Shown in pieces: positions 24,101-35,018 of a DNA stretch of 64,000 bases. The notes beneath the pieces are model-generated. The model was not told the origin of the DNA. It was given only the letters and a program-made list of their open reading frames with translations, and did no database searches. The stretch is taken from contig NW_024881322.1 in NCBI RefSeq assembly GCF_018691265.1, forward strand, positions 2,356,001-2,420,000, given 5' to 3'. Source of the DNA: Tyto alba (lineage: Eukaryota; Chordata; Aves; Strigiformes; Tytonidae). Each line of letters starts with the position of its first letter. The first letter of the stretch is position 1. A program made the position numbers and the translations under genes.

Positions 24101-27100
24101 AAGGTTACTTCTTATTTGTGTGCAGTGTTTCTCCCAGCCATCCAGGGAGAAAGAAGAAAAAACCTAATAAAATGAGAGAAAAGGATGGTATGATTTCTAG
24201 AAGGCTAGAAGGTTTTCCCTTTCCAGATGTCTTTTGTTTCTGGAACCTCCTATTTTCTTCCAGTACAGGAGAGAGCACTAGTGAGGCTGAGTCTGTTGTG
24301 CCCTTTGACTAGATGTGAGAGTGGCAATCCCCGTTTCCTTCAAAGGCTCCAAGCCTGGTGCATGAGGGTATCTGCACCTCTGGGAAATGATTACTTGAAT
24401 TAGACACCTGCCACCCTGAGGGGTAGGAACACAAGGAATGTTTTTTTTCCTTTCCCAGACAGATATGGTGAACGGGTCCATGTCCCCCTCGCCCCTGCCC
24501 TTTAGCAGTGAAAAATATACCTGATCTGAAGGTCATATAATGCTGTATCATCTCTGTGTAATAGAAATAGCCAGTACAGGATGTTCTGGTGGCATTATAT
24601 ACAGAAATACATGGATATGCCATTTACTGATTCATGCACCACCTGCCTGTGTCACCCGATGGAAGCTCTGGAAGGAGGAGTCCCAGGTCTGCCCCAGAAA
24701 TACAAAATAGTGACTGGGAAGATGTGCAATGGTAGAGTGGCAAGCTGCTGCTGGGGCTGCCCTCTCTGCATAATGGAAATGGGATGGGTTGCCTCTTGTG
24801 GACGCCCTTTTGGTCATGGATCCTGAGTCACTCTGTGTGTTTCCCTTAATTTTTTCAGCCAACTAGCACCTCATCATCTTCCTCCCCACACACCTCACTG
24901 CTTCCAGTGTCTACTGGGAGTATGGGAAGTTGCTTTCCTTTGCGTTTGGTCACAAAAATGGCTTTGAGAGCAACAGGCCAGCAATAAAACAAGCAGCCTG
25001 CAATTTTTGTAGTACAATATTTGTACTCTAAGGAAGAACAACCATGCGTGCCGGATATTCCTCTGGCTTATTCTTGCTGTTGACAGGAAGCAGACATTCA
25101 GTCTGAAAACATTTACACATCTCTGTATTGACAACCCCAACATGTATTTGGCGTCTGTTTGCAAGAGGCGCTGCAGTCCCTTTGACTGTTAGCTGTCTTG
25201 CCTGCTATGACAAACGTAGGCCAAGTGATTGACCAAGGACACACAAGTATGCCAGATTCAGCACCATCTCTTGAAAGGCTAAAAAATAATTTTGGATTAC
25301 CAGTTCTTTCTCTTTGATGCAGTGTATGAGGATGCTGATGGGCATTTAAAATGTCTTTTTTTCCTTTATAGGCATTTTGGCTTCCTGGACAAAAATATGT
25401 TTGATGGGTGTGTGTGTCCTGGCAAAAAAAAACCTCCCTGCTTTCTCTTTCATTTTGGTTTATTTGATATACTAAACTGATACACAACCACTCTCTGCAA
25501 ACAAACTCAGATCCTACTACAGACTTGGCCATCTCAGTCATTTTCTGTATAATTCCATAAAAATTCTGGGTTTTTAAAAAATAAAATATCCCTCATAAAT
25601 AAGAAAATATCATTATATCTGAATTGTCCTCACTTTCATTTTAAAAAAAAGAATACTTTAACACATAAATTCCCCCTCCCTCTCACTTATCTTCTATTGT
25701 TAAGCATTGAGATGCATACCTTTCTCTCAACTGGCTTCATGGAGTGAAAGTTCTCTGTTTATTTGGCTTTTCGCTGGCAATATATGTCAATGAGTTTGCT
25801 ATTCAGTTACAGGTGTAAGGTTCGCCAGAGACCCTAACAAAACGGTTTTATGTTCAAAAGGTGCCTGAACATTTAGGAGGAGTACTGAGGATAGTCACTC
25901 CTGAATGTAGCTCGTTGCTGATATTACTATGATCTGGATGCAGGCTTGGACATGTCAGTCGACATCATTGGCAGCACCCATCTTCCTCTCTCTTTTTAAA
26001 GCATAGGACAAATTTCCCGTCTCATCTTTAATGATACTGCTACCAAAACTTCCTTGATACCTGCTTGCTACACAAAGTTGGGAAGCAACTATACAAAGTT
26101 AGGCAATTACACAGAAAGGTAATTAGGTGATCCTGAAGACTGGACTGCGAAAAACAAGGAACAAATCCAGTAGTAAAATCATCTACTTAAGAAGTAATAG
26201 GAAAAGCTGCATGGGAAGTTAGAAGCTTATCTATAGCAAATAAAGAAAAAGAATGATACAAGTACTTGGATGATCTTGTAAGTGTTCAAGCCCAAACGAG
26301 GCACAGCTATGAAGACAACAAATATGGTACAAGGATGTATCAGGTCAGATCCTTCCAGTGGGTAGGGGGTAATATGAGAGAGATTATGTGAGTCACTGGT
26401 GTTACCCCATGTGGTCATCTAGTGTAGGGTTATAGTTATCCACTTCCCAGAAAGTCCCAGGATACCTCTCCGGTCCCATATTTGCGTCTTTTCTCCCTAC
26501 AAGCTGTGTGAAGGCCTGTTGTGGACATGAATTTCAGTGTGCAAGAAGCTTCCTACACATTGGCATCTGTGCACAGGGGATTGTCCTTCCACTCATTTGA
26601 CCTCCTGATGCCTCACAGTCATCGTCCGGGCGGCTTCAGTACAGCCTCCAGATAGCGTCCTTCGTCATACCTCTGTGGAGCGTGCCTGCCCTGCACTGCA
26701 CCAGCAGGTGATTTTAAATGCGAGCTGACTGTCAAAATAACACTAAAGCACTACCTTCAGTCACAGAAAGAAAGAAAGAATGAAAAGTGTTCACTTAAGA
26801 TTAAAAAATTATATTATTCACGTGATTCTTTTAATATATTTGAAGTATGTGATTTGTAATGATAGGAAAACTTCTACAGGTTCAGAAATTCAGATTAGAT
26901 TAAAAGCCAGCGTTTTAACCACTTTACTTGCATCTTCCGCTTACCCGGATTGTAGAACTATCTCAAATCTGAAAAATGGATTGGAGATCTTGAAAAGAGA
27001 TTTTTCTGATGTGAGGAGTTCTCCACTCTGTTTTTTTTTCTTCCTTAGCCTGTAAAACTAATAGCCGTTTCTGGGGTACCATAATAACATAAATTTTGAA

Positions 27101-29799
27101 CTTCAGGCTACAGATAGATGTGGTAGATTTATGACAAGAGGCTCAGAAGGTGCAACTGGTATTTAGTCATAAAAGGATCTGTTGCAAAAGAAAAAGAACA
27201 CCCTATAAACAGTACTGGCCAATATAGCTATAAGGCTATAGGGATACTTAAATTCCGCTTGTCTAAAATACCGTGTAAGACCAAAATCATTGCGCATTGA
27301 ATCTACATGGTATCTTTAATATAGGTTTTGTTCTGAGCCCTGCGCTGCCCATCCCTGCCGCGCTTCCCCTCCGTAGCACAGGTGCAACGTTGGTTGTGAC
27401 CACCAACCATTTCTTGAAAGCGCAGCACCCTCTTGCTCAAAAGGTCGTTGGTATTTTAGCGTTATGGTGATGGCGGTATCAGGATCCTTTTCTTAGTATC
27501 AGAATCATGAAATATTCAGAAGATATTGCTCATCTCTGCCTAAAGTTCCAAGGCATCATGAGTGTTGATGGGTTGGAATAGGAGCTCTTTGCATGTTATC
27601 CAAAATGTTTATCATAGCAAAGGTTGACGTGCCAGAATTGGCCAACTGGCATGAAAAAAACATTTCACTTTCTTGGGAAAGTGCTATCACTTTGCTGCCT
27701 TTTAGAAATGATAGTTGTTTTCTGAATTACAAGTGGTTTGCATAAAGAACATAAATTGCTGTGCTCTTTATCACTGCTTACTGTATGACAAATATACAGT
27801 CCAATTTTTCAAGTGTGGTGTCTTGAAAATGAATGTCTATTTGAAATGAAAACCATTTCAGTACTTGAGCATCCTCCCTCTGGAACAGGCTGGATAATAA
27901 CATGTTCATCACCTTGGGTTATTTTAATATTTCCTGAAGCCTGCACAAGATGCTTTCTATTTTCTTGTCAAAACATACTGAAATGAAAATTATTTTTAAT
28001 AAAGTACAGTAATCACAGTGTGATCACCAAGTGCATCTTCTCTTGTCAGATTGTTTCTTCCTACTCACGAGTATTTACAGTTACTTAATGTTATGATTGC
28101 TGAGCAATCCGGTGTTGGGAGGAAGAGAATGGAATGTTTCATTTCTGACAAAGAGCCCTGGGTGATACAGAACATCCTCCTTTGCCTCCTAGAATAGCAT
28201 CATTGTTTAAACCTAATGCTGGAAGAGTTGACTGCTGAGGGACTTCTTTTTTTTTTTTTTTTCCCCCCCGTCTTCTTTCATTGCTGTCTTCCACAGGTAC
28301 CATACACTGAAAGCAGAGCTGCTGCTGATACTCGGTTTTGTCCGTGTTTTTCTGTAAATGCCTGCGGGAGTGCCATGCCAGATCCCAGGCCTGAAAGATG
28401 CTTGGCATGACAAAATTAACATTTGGTCCATGGGAGCGCTGGAGTTAGTCTCATAGCTTCTTAGGTTACATGCTCTTTTGGTGAACAGCTGGTGGATAAC
28501 TTGCTTAGCTTTGGGTAAACTGAGGTCCAGTATTTAGAAGAGAAAATTGCTTGTCTACACAGGCACTGGGAGCTTTTGGAGATAACGTCTGAATGATTTT
28601 TTTCTAAACTGTTTCTGTACACCAGGTTTTTTATTCAAGTCACTCAGCTCTAAAATAAGTGATGGACAAATCTCAAGAGATTTGGTTTCATATCTTACCC
28701 AAACATTATCCAAGCTAAGTAAAGCTCTGGAGTCTTCATAACTGAGCATGAAACCTCAGAAGAACAGACTTTCTCATGAGAGTGTCAGTGTTTCCTGCCG
28801 GCTGGAAATACCAACAAAATAGTCTTTCTTGTGGTATTTTGGAACTTCAGCATCTGGACGTTGCTGTAATCAGAGAGAAAAGTGAATGCGAAAAATAATT
28901 GTTTAAAAAACAAACCCCGTTTCAATTTTGGGTGTGAGGTTCCTTTCAAGTTTTTCAGTGAAGCTATTAATTGATACCGTAACTCTCTATCCGAAGGTAG
29001 GAGATCTTAATCTGAAACTGCAAGTTCTGGCTATTTTGTTCTGAGTATTGCAAAATATTATCACTTGTGAGTCACTGAGTATTTCTTCAGTCAAGGGAAG
29101 AAACTGCTATTGTATCCTTCCCTCCCTTTTATGTAAATATGTAACTAAGCACTGCTCTTGGAGTACTTGTTTTTTGGGAGAACATTCTGCTTTCTTCGAT
29201 CCCTGCTTCAAGTGTGAAATGTAGCTCAGCTGCAGAGCCACAATGAATGTCTCATTCTAAACAGGTCTAGTAAAAATAATCTTAATGACTGCATTATATA
29301 ACTAATGCAGTGATAAAGAGTGTTATGGTACTAAATAACTGTAATGTGAAATCATGCATTGATATTTATAAGGAAATTGTAGAGGTGAGCTATACCTGGA
29401 TTTAAAAATAGAGTTAATCCTCATTTTGGATTTTGACAGTGAATCAGTGGGACTCGCAGAGAGAGTAACTTCAAAAGTTAAAGATGGAAAAGTGTGTTTA
29501 TCTCTTGTCCTTCTGCCACTGCAAGATTTACAATATGTTCTTTTCTTTATTCATGCCATATTTAGTAACTCGAGCAATGAGTTTTCCCATCATTGGGTTT
29601 GTATGATTAATCCAAGTTTGTGCTGTTAGCAGAATACCAGGAAATATTTCTCAACTTCCCTCTCGGTTTATTTTCACCAACATTTTAGTTCTTTGACAGG
29701 TCCTCACGAAGTCTTAAACCTCATTCTTCATGCTGGTCATATGCTGCAGTTTGGTTGCCCATAGGTACTCACTCACATCTAGGTTCACATTTAAGGCTT

Positions 29800-29878
29800 G
29801 ACATATTGTTGGGGATAATCAACACCTGACATATTGTTGGGGATAATCAACACCTGACATATTGTTGGGGATAATCAA
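29800..29878. repeat. 28-bp tandem repeat, about 2.8 copies
   Basis: The unit starts GACATATTGTTGGGGATAATC and continues AACACCT. Copies begin at 29800, 29828 and 29856; the last stops after ATCAA. The overlapping bases are identical, so the duplication is recent or is an assembly artefact. It has no coding meaning. Confidence 0.95.
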
Positions 29879-31954
29879 GTAGAGTTCTGCTCTTTGCAAA
29901 TTCTGGATTTTTATGGCTATATTTGTGCTCTTTCCAGAATTTTCTCCAGTTTGCCACTCTTAGTGGTTCTGAATTACCAGGATTGCAGCATAAATGTTGA
30001 GAGAGAGTAGTCAAGTGCAATATCATTTTCCTGATAGGTATATTTGCTAAATTTGTACTGCTTACCCCTCTCCCCCTTGCTGTTGTTATTAAAACCACAT
30101 TTCACAGAGAGCTTTTGTCAGTTTTGAGGTCTGCTTCTGTTTTTCTTTTTTTTTTGAGAATATGTTTTTGGAAGCATTAAATTCCAGAAAAATACACGTG
30201 CATACATATATACACAGTTATTTATTTATTGTATAAGTACTTCTTTCCCACATACCAAAATGTTACAGGTTTCTTTGTACCGTTACCTTTACTTACTGGA
30301 GATTGCAAAAATGTTTCACTTTAATAGCATTTTAAAATACAAGAAAATATCATCACCAGTTTCATACTTTGGTTTTGCATGTAAATATTACCATTAATTA
30401 GTTATGCAATTAATAATAGCCTGCATTCATATACACTGTGTTTAAATCAAAGTAAATGAATGTTCAAATTAAGAATGTGTTTGCAAACAGATGTCTAAAA
30501 ATGGATTGTTAGTTAGTTACCTACAGTGCTGTTTTTCTCCAGTTCTGTTGTTATAAAGGGGATTCAAATAATGCAAGAGGCAAAAGAAATCACTGCAGGA
30601 ACATAATCAAAGTGACAGTTTTGTGCCGTATTTCCATATCAAGCTAAAACAAACAAAAAAATTCAGCTGTATATGCATACTTAACAATGTAGGTGTGTCT
30701 CTGGGGAGTGATCGGAAATGAAGGGACTATCTTTTCTTTCTCTCCTTTAAGACTCTCCATTTCCAATTATTTTTCTAACTATATATTAGCTGTTTTAATT
30801 AAAAGGTGATGATTCACCAGTTTCTAGCCACTGAGAACATTTTTATAAAGTAGATGTTTAAAAATAGTAATAATGTAGGCTATTTTACTATTACTCTGAA
30901 CATTTGGTGCTTGTAGGAATATTTTAGCACAATTTGAACAATGAAAGAAAAAGCTGTTTTCAGTGATTTTGTGTTCAAGAATGATTCAACCTCTTTGCAT
31001 GCTAACTCTAATTTTCCAAGGCTTATACGACTTTAATTTGATTCTTTATCTGACCATAAAACAATGTCTGAAAATTGCATAGCACATTACTGGAGAATCA
31101 CTTTTTTTGTGGACTACCTGATTGTCAGAATGAATACTGCCTTTTAAGAGACACTCTAAATAAGTGCTGGGCAAAAGTGAACTTTACAACTCAAATTGAC
31201 ATAAGTTCTCATGAAATCCATGTGGTTTCATCTAAGCATGAAGGAGAAGCGTCTCACTGATTATTAAATATTTGCTTAATTGTGCCTATATATTAGTGCT
31301 TGTGTAAAGACTTGGTGCTGGTGTCTTCAAATGTATGCATATAGGTATACAGATACGTGTGGAGGTGACGTCCTAAAGTTAAACAAAAAGGTGTTGGTGA
31401 TAAATATATTTCATTTCATGGTTTCTCAATTCAAGTAGTTTTAACTGCTACCTCTTCCCTAGGCTGGTATTCCTCTTCCTCATCACAGCCTCTTTTGGGA
31501 GTGATTTTCCATTTCCAATCTCTAAGCAGCATTAACAAAAACATAAATGAAAGAAAGCAAGCACTCTCTCAAAATGACTCTATCCTCCTTTTTGTCCAAA
31601 GAGCCCCTACACCTGTTGAAGACCCAACATGTATGGTATGTTCAGTCTTGTCTGTTCTGGATTTCAGATATGATATAGTGAATTTTAGATGGCCAGAAAC
31701 AAGGACAGGTATCTTCCTTACATTAAAAAGATGCTGTATCCCAGCGGGAAGCAGAGTTCCAAGCAGTTTGATACATCAGACCTAGAAAGACAGGTTTAGG
31801 TATAACAGAAGCGCTGTAATGACACATAAGCAAAATTGGGTATACCTTAATAACAGAAAATTCTCCACCGTTATGCAATTTTATGGAAAATTTACACCAA
31901 TTTTACGTTGCCACAAAAAGTCATTGTGCCAAAGTCAAGCTCTCCAAGGTGAGC
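29879..31954. other. Very AT-rich intron, no gene seen
   Basis: No exon or repeat family was recognised. The DNA from 30160 to 31060 is strongly AT-rich with many TTAATTA and TAATTA words, which are typical of conserved developmental enhancers but also arise by chance in such composition. It lies next to the CpG-rich block. Confidence 0.5.
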
Positions 31955-33165
31955 AAATGGCGGTGCTGGAGTCCCTGTTTTGCCGTAGCTTCCCCCAAAA
32001 CGCCACGTCGGCGGCGAGCGCAGAGGGCCCCGCAGGGGTGGGGGTTGTGTGGGACAGCCACCGACCAGCATTTCCCGCCTCTCGGGCCGCCTGCCTCCTC
32101 CTGCTGATGCCTGCGCCAAACGGAGCCCTGCGACTTGTGATTGAAGCGCGCCGTTTGGCATCGGAGCCACCAGAAGAGCTCCTCGGCATGTGTGAGCTCC
32201 CCCGTCAGTATATTTAGGGGCTTTTTCGTTTTTTTTTTTCAATAACGAGATGATTTACTCAGGCACATTAGTCGCACTAACGGGCAGCCTCCGTGCTGGG
32301 TGCCTCAGGTGTCCCGTCTCCCGGCTGCGCGCGTGGGCGCGATGGAAAAGGCAGCGCGCTAGCTGACTTGAATTCGAGGGATTTAAAGCAGCGCCTGGTC
32401 CGAGGTCGGGCCTGGGACTTGGCCTTGTGGCAGGGTGAAGCTGAGAGCTCACCAGCCCCAGCTTATCCTCCCTCGTCCACCGTGGCTTCCCCTGCCTCGG
32501 CCCCTCGCCGGAGGTTACCGCCTTTGCAGAACCCCAGCTCAGCAGCGCGTCCGCTCCCGGCGCCCGGGAAAGCCCTCTCCTCCCGCCCTTCGTTTTTCCT
32601 TTCCTCGTCTTTTCTCCTGGGCCGCCAGGACCGAGCTGGGGCGGGTGCCAGGACCCAGCTGGCTGCGCGTTGCCCTTTCACAGCCCTCGCTGGCTGTGGG
32701 TCCGTGGGCGAGCCGGTTCAGGGGGGCAGAGCCCAGCGGGGAGGAGGGGGCTGCTGAGAGGCCCCGGGGGGCGCGGGGCCAGGGCAGGAAGGAGGGCAGA
32801 GCCGGGGGCTGCGGGTTAGTTCAGCAGCCGTGACACCTCCCTTTCTGACGGGGACAGCAAGGACGTCGGCCGACCGAGGCTCCGCCACGCGCAGAAGCGC
32901 CGCGGTGTGCTAGCTATGAGGACTGATTGGGGGACCAAACTTCCAGGGTACCCTGAAACCGCTGTTTCTGTTTGCTTCCAGTAACTAATGCCGCTTTCAG
33001 CAGCAGCAGAGGAGCTGCCTCCGTTCTCCAAAAAGGCAGCCAGGGCCTCCCTTCCATCGCTCGGCGATGGAGCTCCCCGGAGGCGGGCGGCGAAGCCCAC
33101 GTGCGACAGCGGGCCCTCGCCTTTGCTGGGTGCCACCGCTCCAGCGCTTGGTGATAATTGCGGGG
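31955..33165. promoter_or_regulatory. CpG-island-like block, candidate internal promoter
   Basis: Over about 1.2 kb the base composition changes sharply to GC-rich with dense CpG; for example 32281-32340 alone holds about eight CpG in 60 bases, while the flanks have few. Densest parts are 32290-32430, 32500-32830 and 32860-33130. Such undepleted CpG clusters normally mark unmethylated promoters or developmental enhancers. It lies about 5 kb upstream of the RRM1 exon, so it might drive a shortened RBMS3 transcript or an antisense RNA. No TATA box or recognised first exon was found, and open frames of 100-150 codons here have only alanine/proline/arginine bias and no domain. Confidence 0.6.
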
Positions 33166-34369
33166 AACCACGAGTGGCAGGCAGGCCCTTAAATTATTTG
33201 GCATTACCCTTAAGTGCCTGATCAGTCGGGGCAATTCAGAGTTTGATGTCTAAGAGCTCTACACACCTGCAATTACTTAAATCCACAAAATTGCACCCAT
33301 AGGTATTTGCAGGCACAAAAATGTTGGCATAAAATTAGAGGCCATTTCCTAAAACCTGTGCCTAAATTTTGATGATATACTATATGAGGGGTTGTTATTT
33401 TGAAATGGATTTGCGGAAAGCAATTGAAAATCTCCAGGCATCCCATCTGTGTTTAAAGTAACAACAATAACAAAACTTTAAATTAGCATAGGAGGTTTAA
33501 GACATTTCAGGAAAACATTGATTAAATCTGCCAATGGAATGAACGTGTTTGGCGAGTGACCTAATTAGTGTACACTTGGTTCTTTTTCACTGCACTGCTT
33601 ACCACTAATTGCTGTTCAGCTGGTCTTCTCCTGACAAGTCAGAAAAAACAAGGATGAGGGATTTGTTGAGGAAATAGTGACATTCAGTTTTAATTCATTT
33701 GAACCTGCTGCCAAGCTTAATTATGGAACTGAGAAGCTGAGACCGGGAGGCCCCCAGCCGTTTAGGTTATAGGAGACGAGGATGTTCAGTCTCTGCCGGT
33801 GTACTTGGGTAGCACTTACTGCAGCTAGTTAAAAACTTGTGCTTGCTGATGCTTAGCTGTTTTCTTTCCCCCATAGGTAACAAAACCACTGGTTTTATTC
33901 CTTAAATTTAATTATTTATCTCTAATGGCATCAGGCCAAAACAAAACTACAGGCATTTTATTTCTTAGAGGAAAAGTTTAACAATTAATCTCGATAGTCT
34001 TGTCTTGGGGTTTGTGTGTGTGCTTACATGTACAAACTAGTAATACGTCATTCTGCAAAAAAACCCTTGCAATCCTGGAATGCATGTTGTAGCCTTGGAG
34101 CGCCAGTCACCCTCAGTGTAAGCACGCTTGAGCTGCGGGGCTCACGTTAGTGATAAATTTCAATTCCCGCCTCTCGAGGCAGCGGGGGATAACACAGCTT
34201 TCTGTATTTGCGTTTGGAGCTCTGAAAGGAAAAGGGCAGGATGCTTCATGAAAAAGGGGGAAATAGTTTTGGTTTTGGTTTCCTGTGGCGGTGATGGATT
34301 CTTGTGAGCAGAGTCTGAAAGTCCTGGCTTAGAATCCGGGTGTGTTTTTTTCATGGTGTTCTGCACAAA
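33166..34369. other. Intron after the CpG block, possible old repeat
   Basis: No exon was recognised. About 33255-33370 contains recurring GCAATTAC, AATTGCACC and TTGCAGGCAC words that resemble a worn ancient amniote repeat; this is a weak impression from memory. The rest is AT-rich. Confidence 0.35.
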
Positions 34370-35018
34370 AACTTGGGGGGGGGGCGGTGTGGGGTGTGGG
34401 AATTATAATCCATTGACCAGAATTTGTACGAGGCAGTGCACACCCGCAAAAAAAAAGAAGCAGGAAAAAAAAAAAAAAAAACAAACAAAAAAAAAAAAAC
34501 ACCAAAAACACCAAAACAAAACCAAACCCAAAAACCTGTGGAATTTGAGGCTAGCAGAGGGTGGGGCTGGTGGGGCTTGCACTTGTTTTCAAAAGAGGAA
34601 AAAGAAATTCAGACGTTTTCTTCGAGCAGCAGCGTCCAATTGGCAGACCCTGGTCCGAATCCCTCCCTGGGGGATGCTTCCAGCCAGCCTGCTGCCTTTG
34701 CCCAGGAGGAGCCAGGGAAGAGTTACTTGAGCAGGGGTGGGTGCCCACCCGAGCAGGGGTCGGGGGGCCAGGGGCAGCCCGGGGGGGGCCCAGCCTGCGC
34801 CCGCTCCAGCCGCAGCCTGGGCAGGAGGGAAGGGCTCTCGGCACAGGGAGTCTGGGGATCCGTTTATGCTACAGGGAGAGCTGGAAGGGTTGTTCCAAGA
34901 CCCAGCTTTTAGCTTCTGTGGAGACAAAACTCGATCTACCCTGAGAAGTATAGAAAACCAACCAAACAAAAACCTCGGAAAACCCAAACAAAAAAAAAAA
35001 AAAAAAAAAAAAAAAAAA
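34370..35018. other. GC-rich block bracketed by A-rich tracts
   Basis: The block starts with a G10 run (about 34375-34384) followed by GGTGTGGGGTGTGGG. It passes an A-rich tract at about 34448-34540 with AAAC/AACC units, then about 350 bp of GC-rich sequence (34545-34890) with G4-type runs at 34733-34795, and ends in an A29 run at 34990-35018. It may be a composite of retroposed fragments with A tails or simply G/A low-complexity DNA. Reading frames through it are lysine-, glycine- or proline-biased and not genes. Confidence 0.55.
34990..35018. repeat. Poly-A run (29 A)
   Basis: This pure A29 run is preceded by AACC/AAAC-rich sequence from 34957. It could be a decayed retroposon tail on the + strand; no gene body was recognised upstream. 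Confidence 0.95.

Larger units (their letters stand above)
18578..29799. other. AT-rich intron, no gene seen
   Basis: No exon was recognised. It contains a G11 run near 19465-19475, a T20 run at 20194-20213, an A/T palindromic region at 21124-21176, and a short (GAAA)n at about 26766-26779. A TATATAAAG word occurs at about 20489-20497 without other promoter signs. The phrase TCCCATTGACTTCCA near 23260 resembles part of an old amniote repeat but is too short to call. Confidence 0.5.

Noticed and set aside
27500..27600. Possible CR1 3' end (AGAATCATGAAAT, GGGTTGGAATAG)
   Set aside because: Only short scattered resemblance to the CR1 terminal region; the terminal 8-bp repeats are absent.
29800..29878. 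Possible CRISPR-like direct repeats
   Set aside because: The copies are head to tail with no spacers, and the genome is a vertebrate's.
32293..32833. Plus-strand frames of 154 and 132 codons
   Set aside because: They overlap in different frames inside the CpG-rich block; GC-rich DNA has few stop codons, and no domain is visible.
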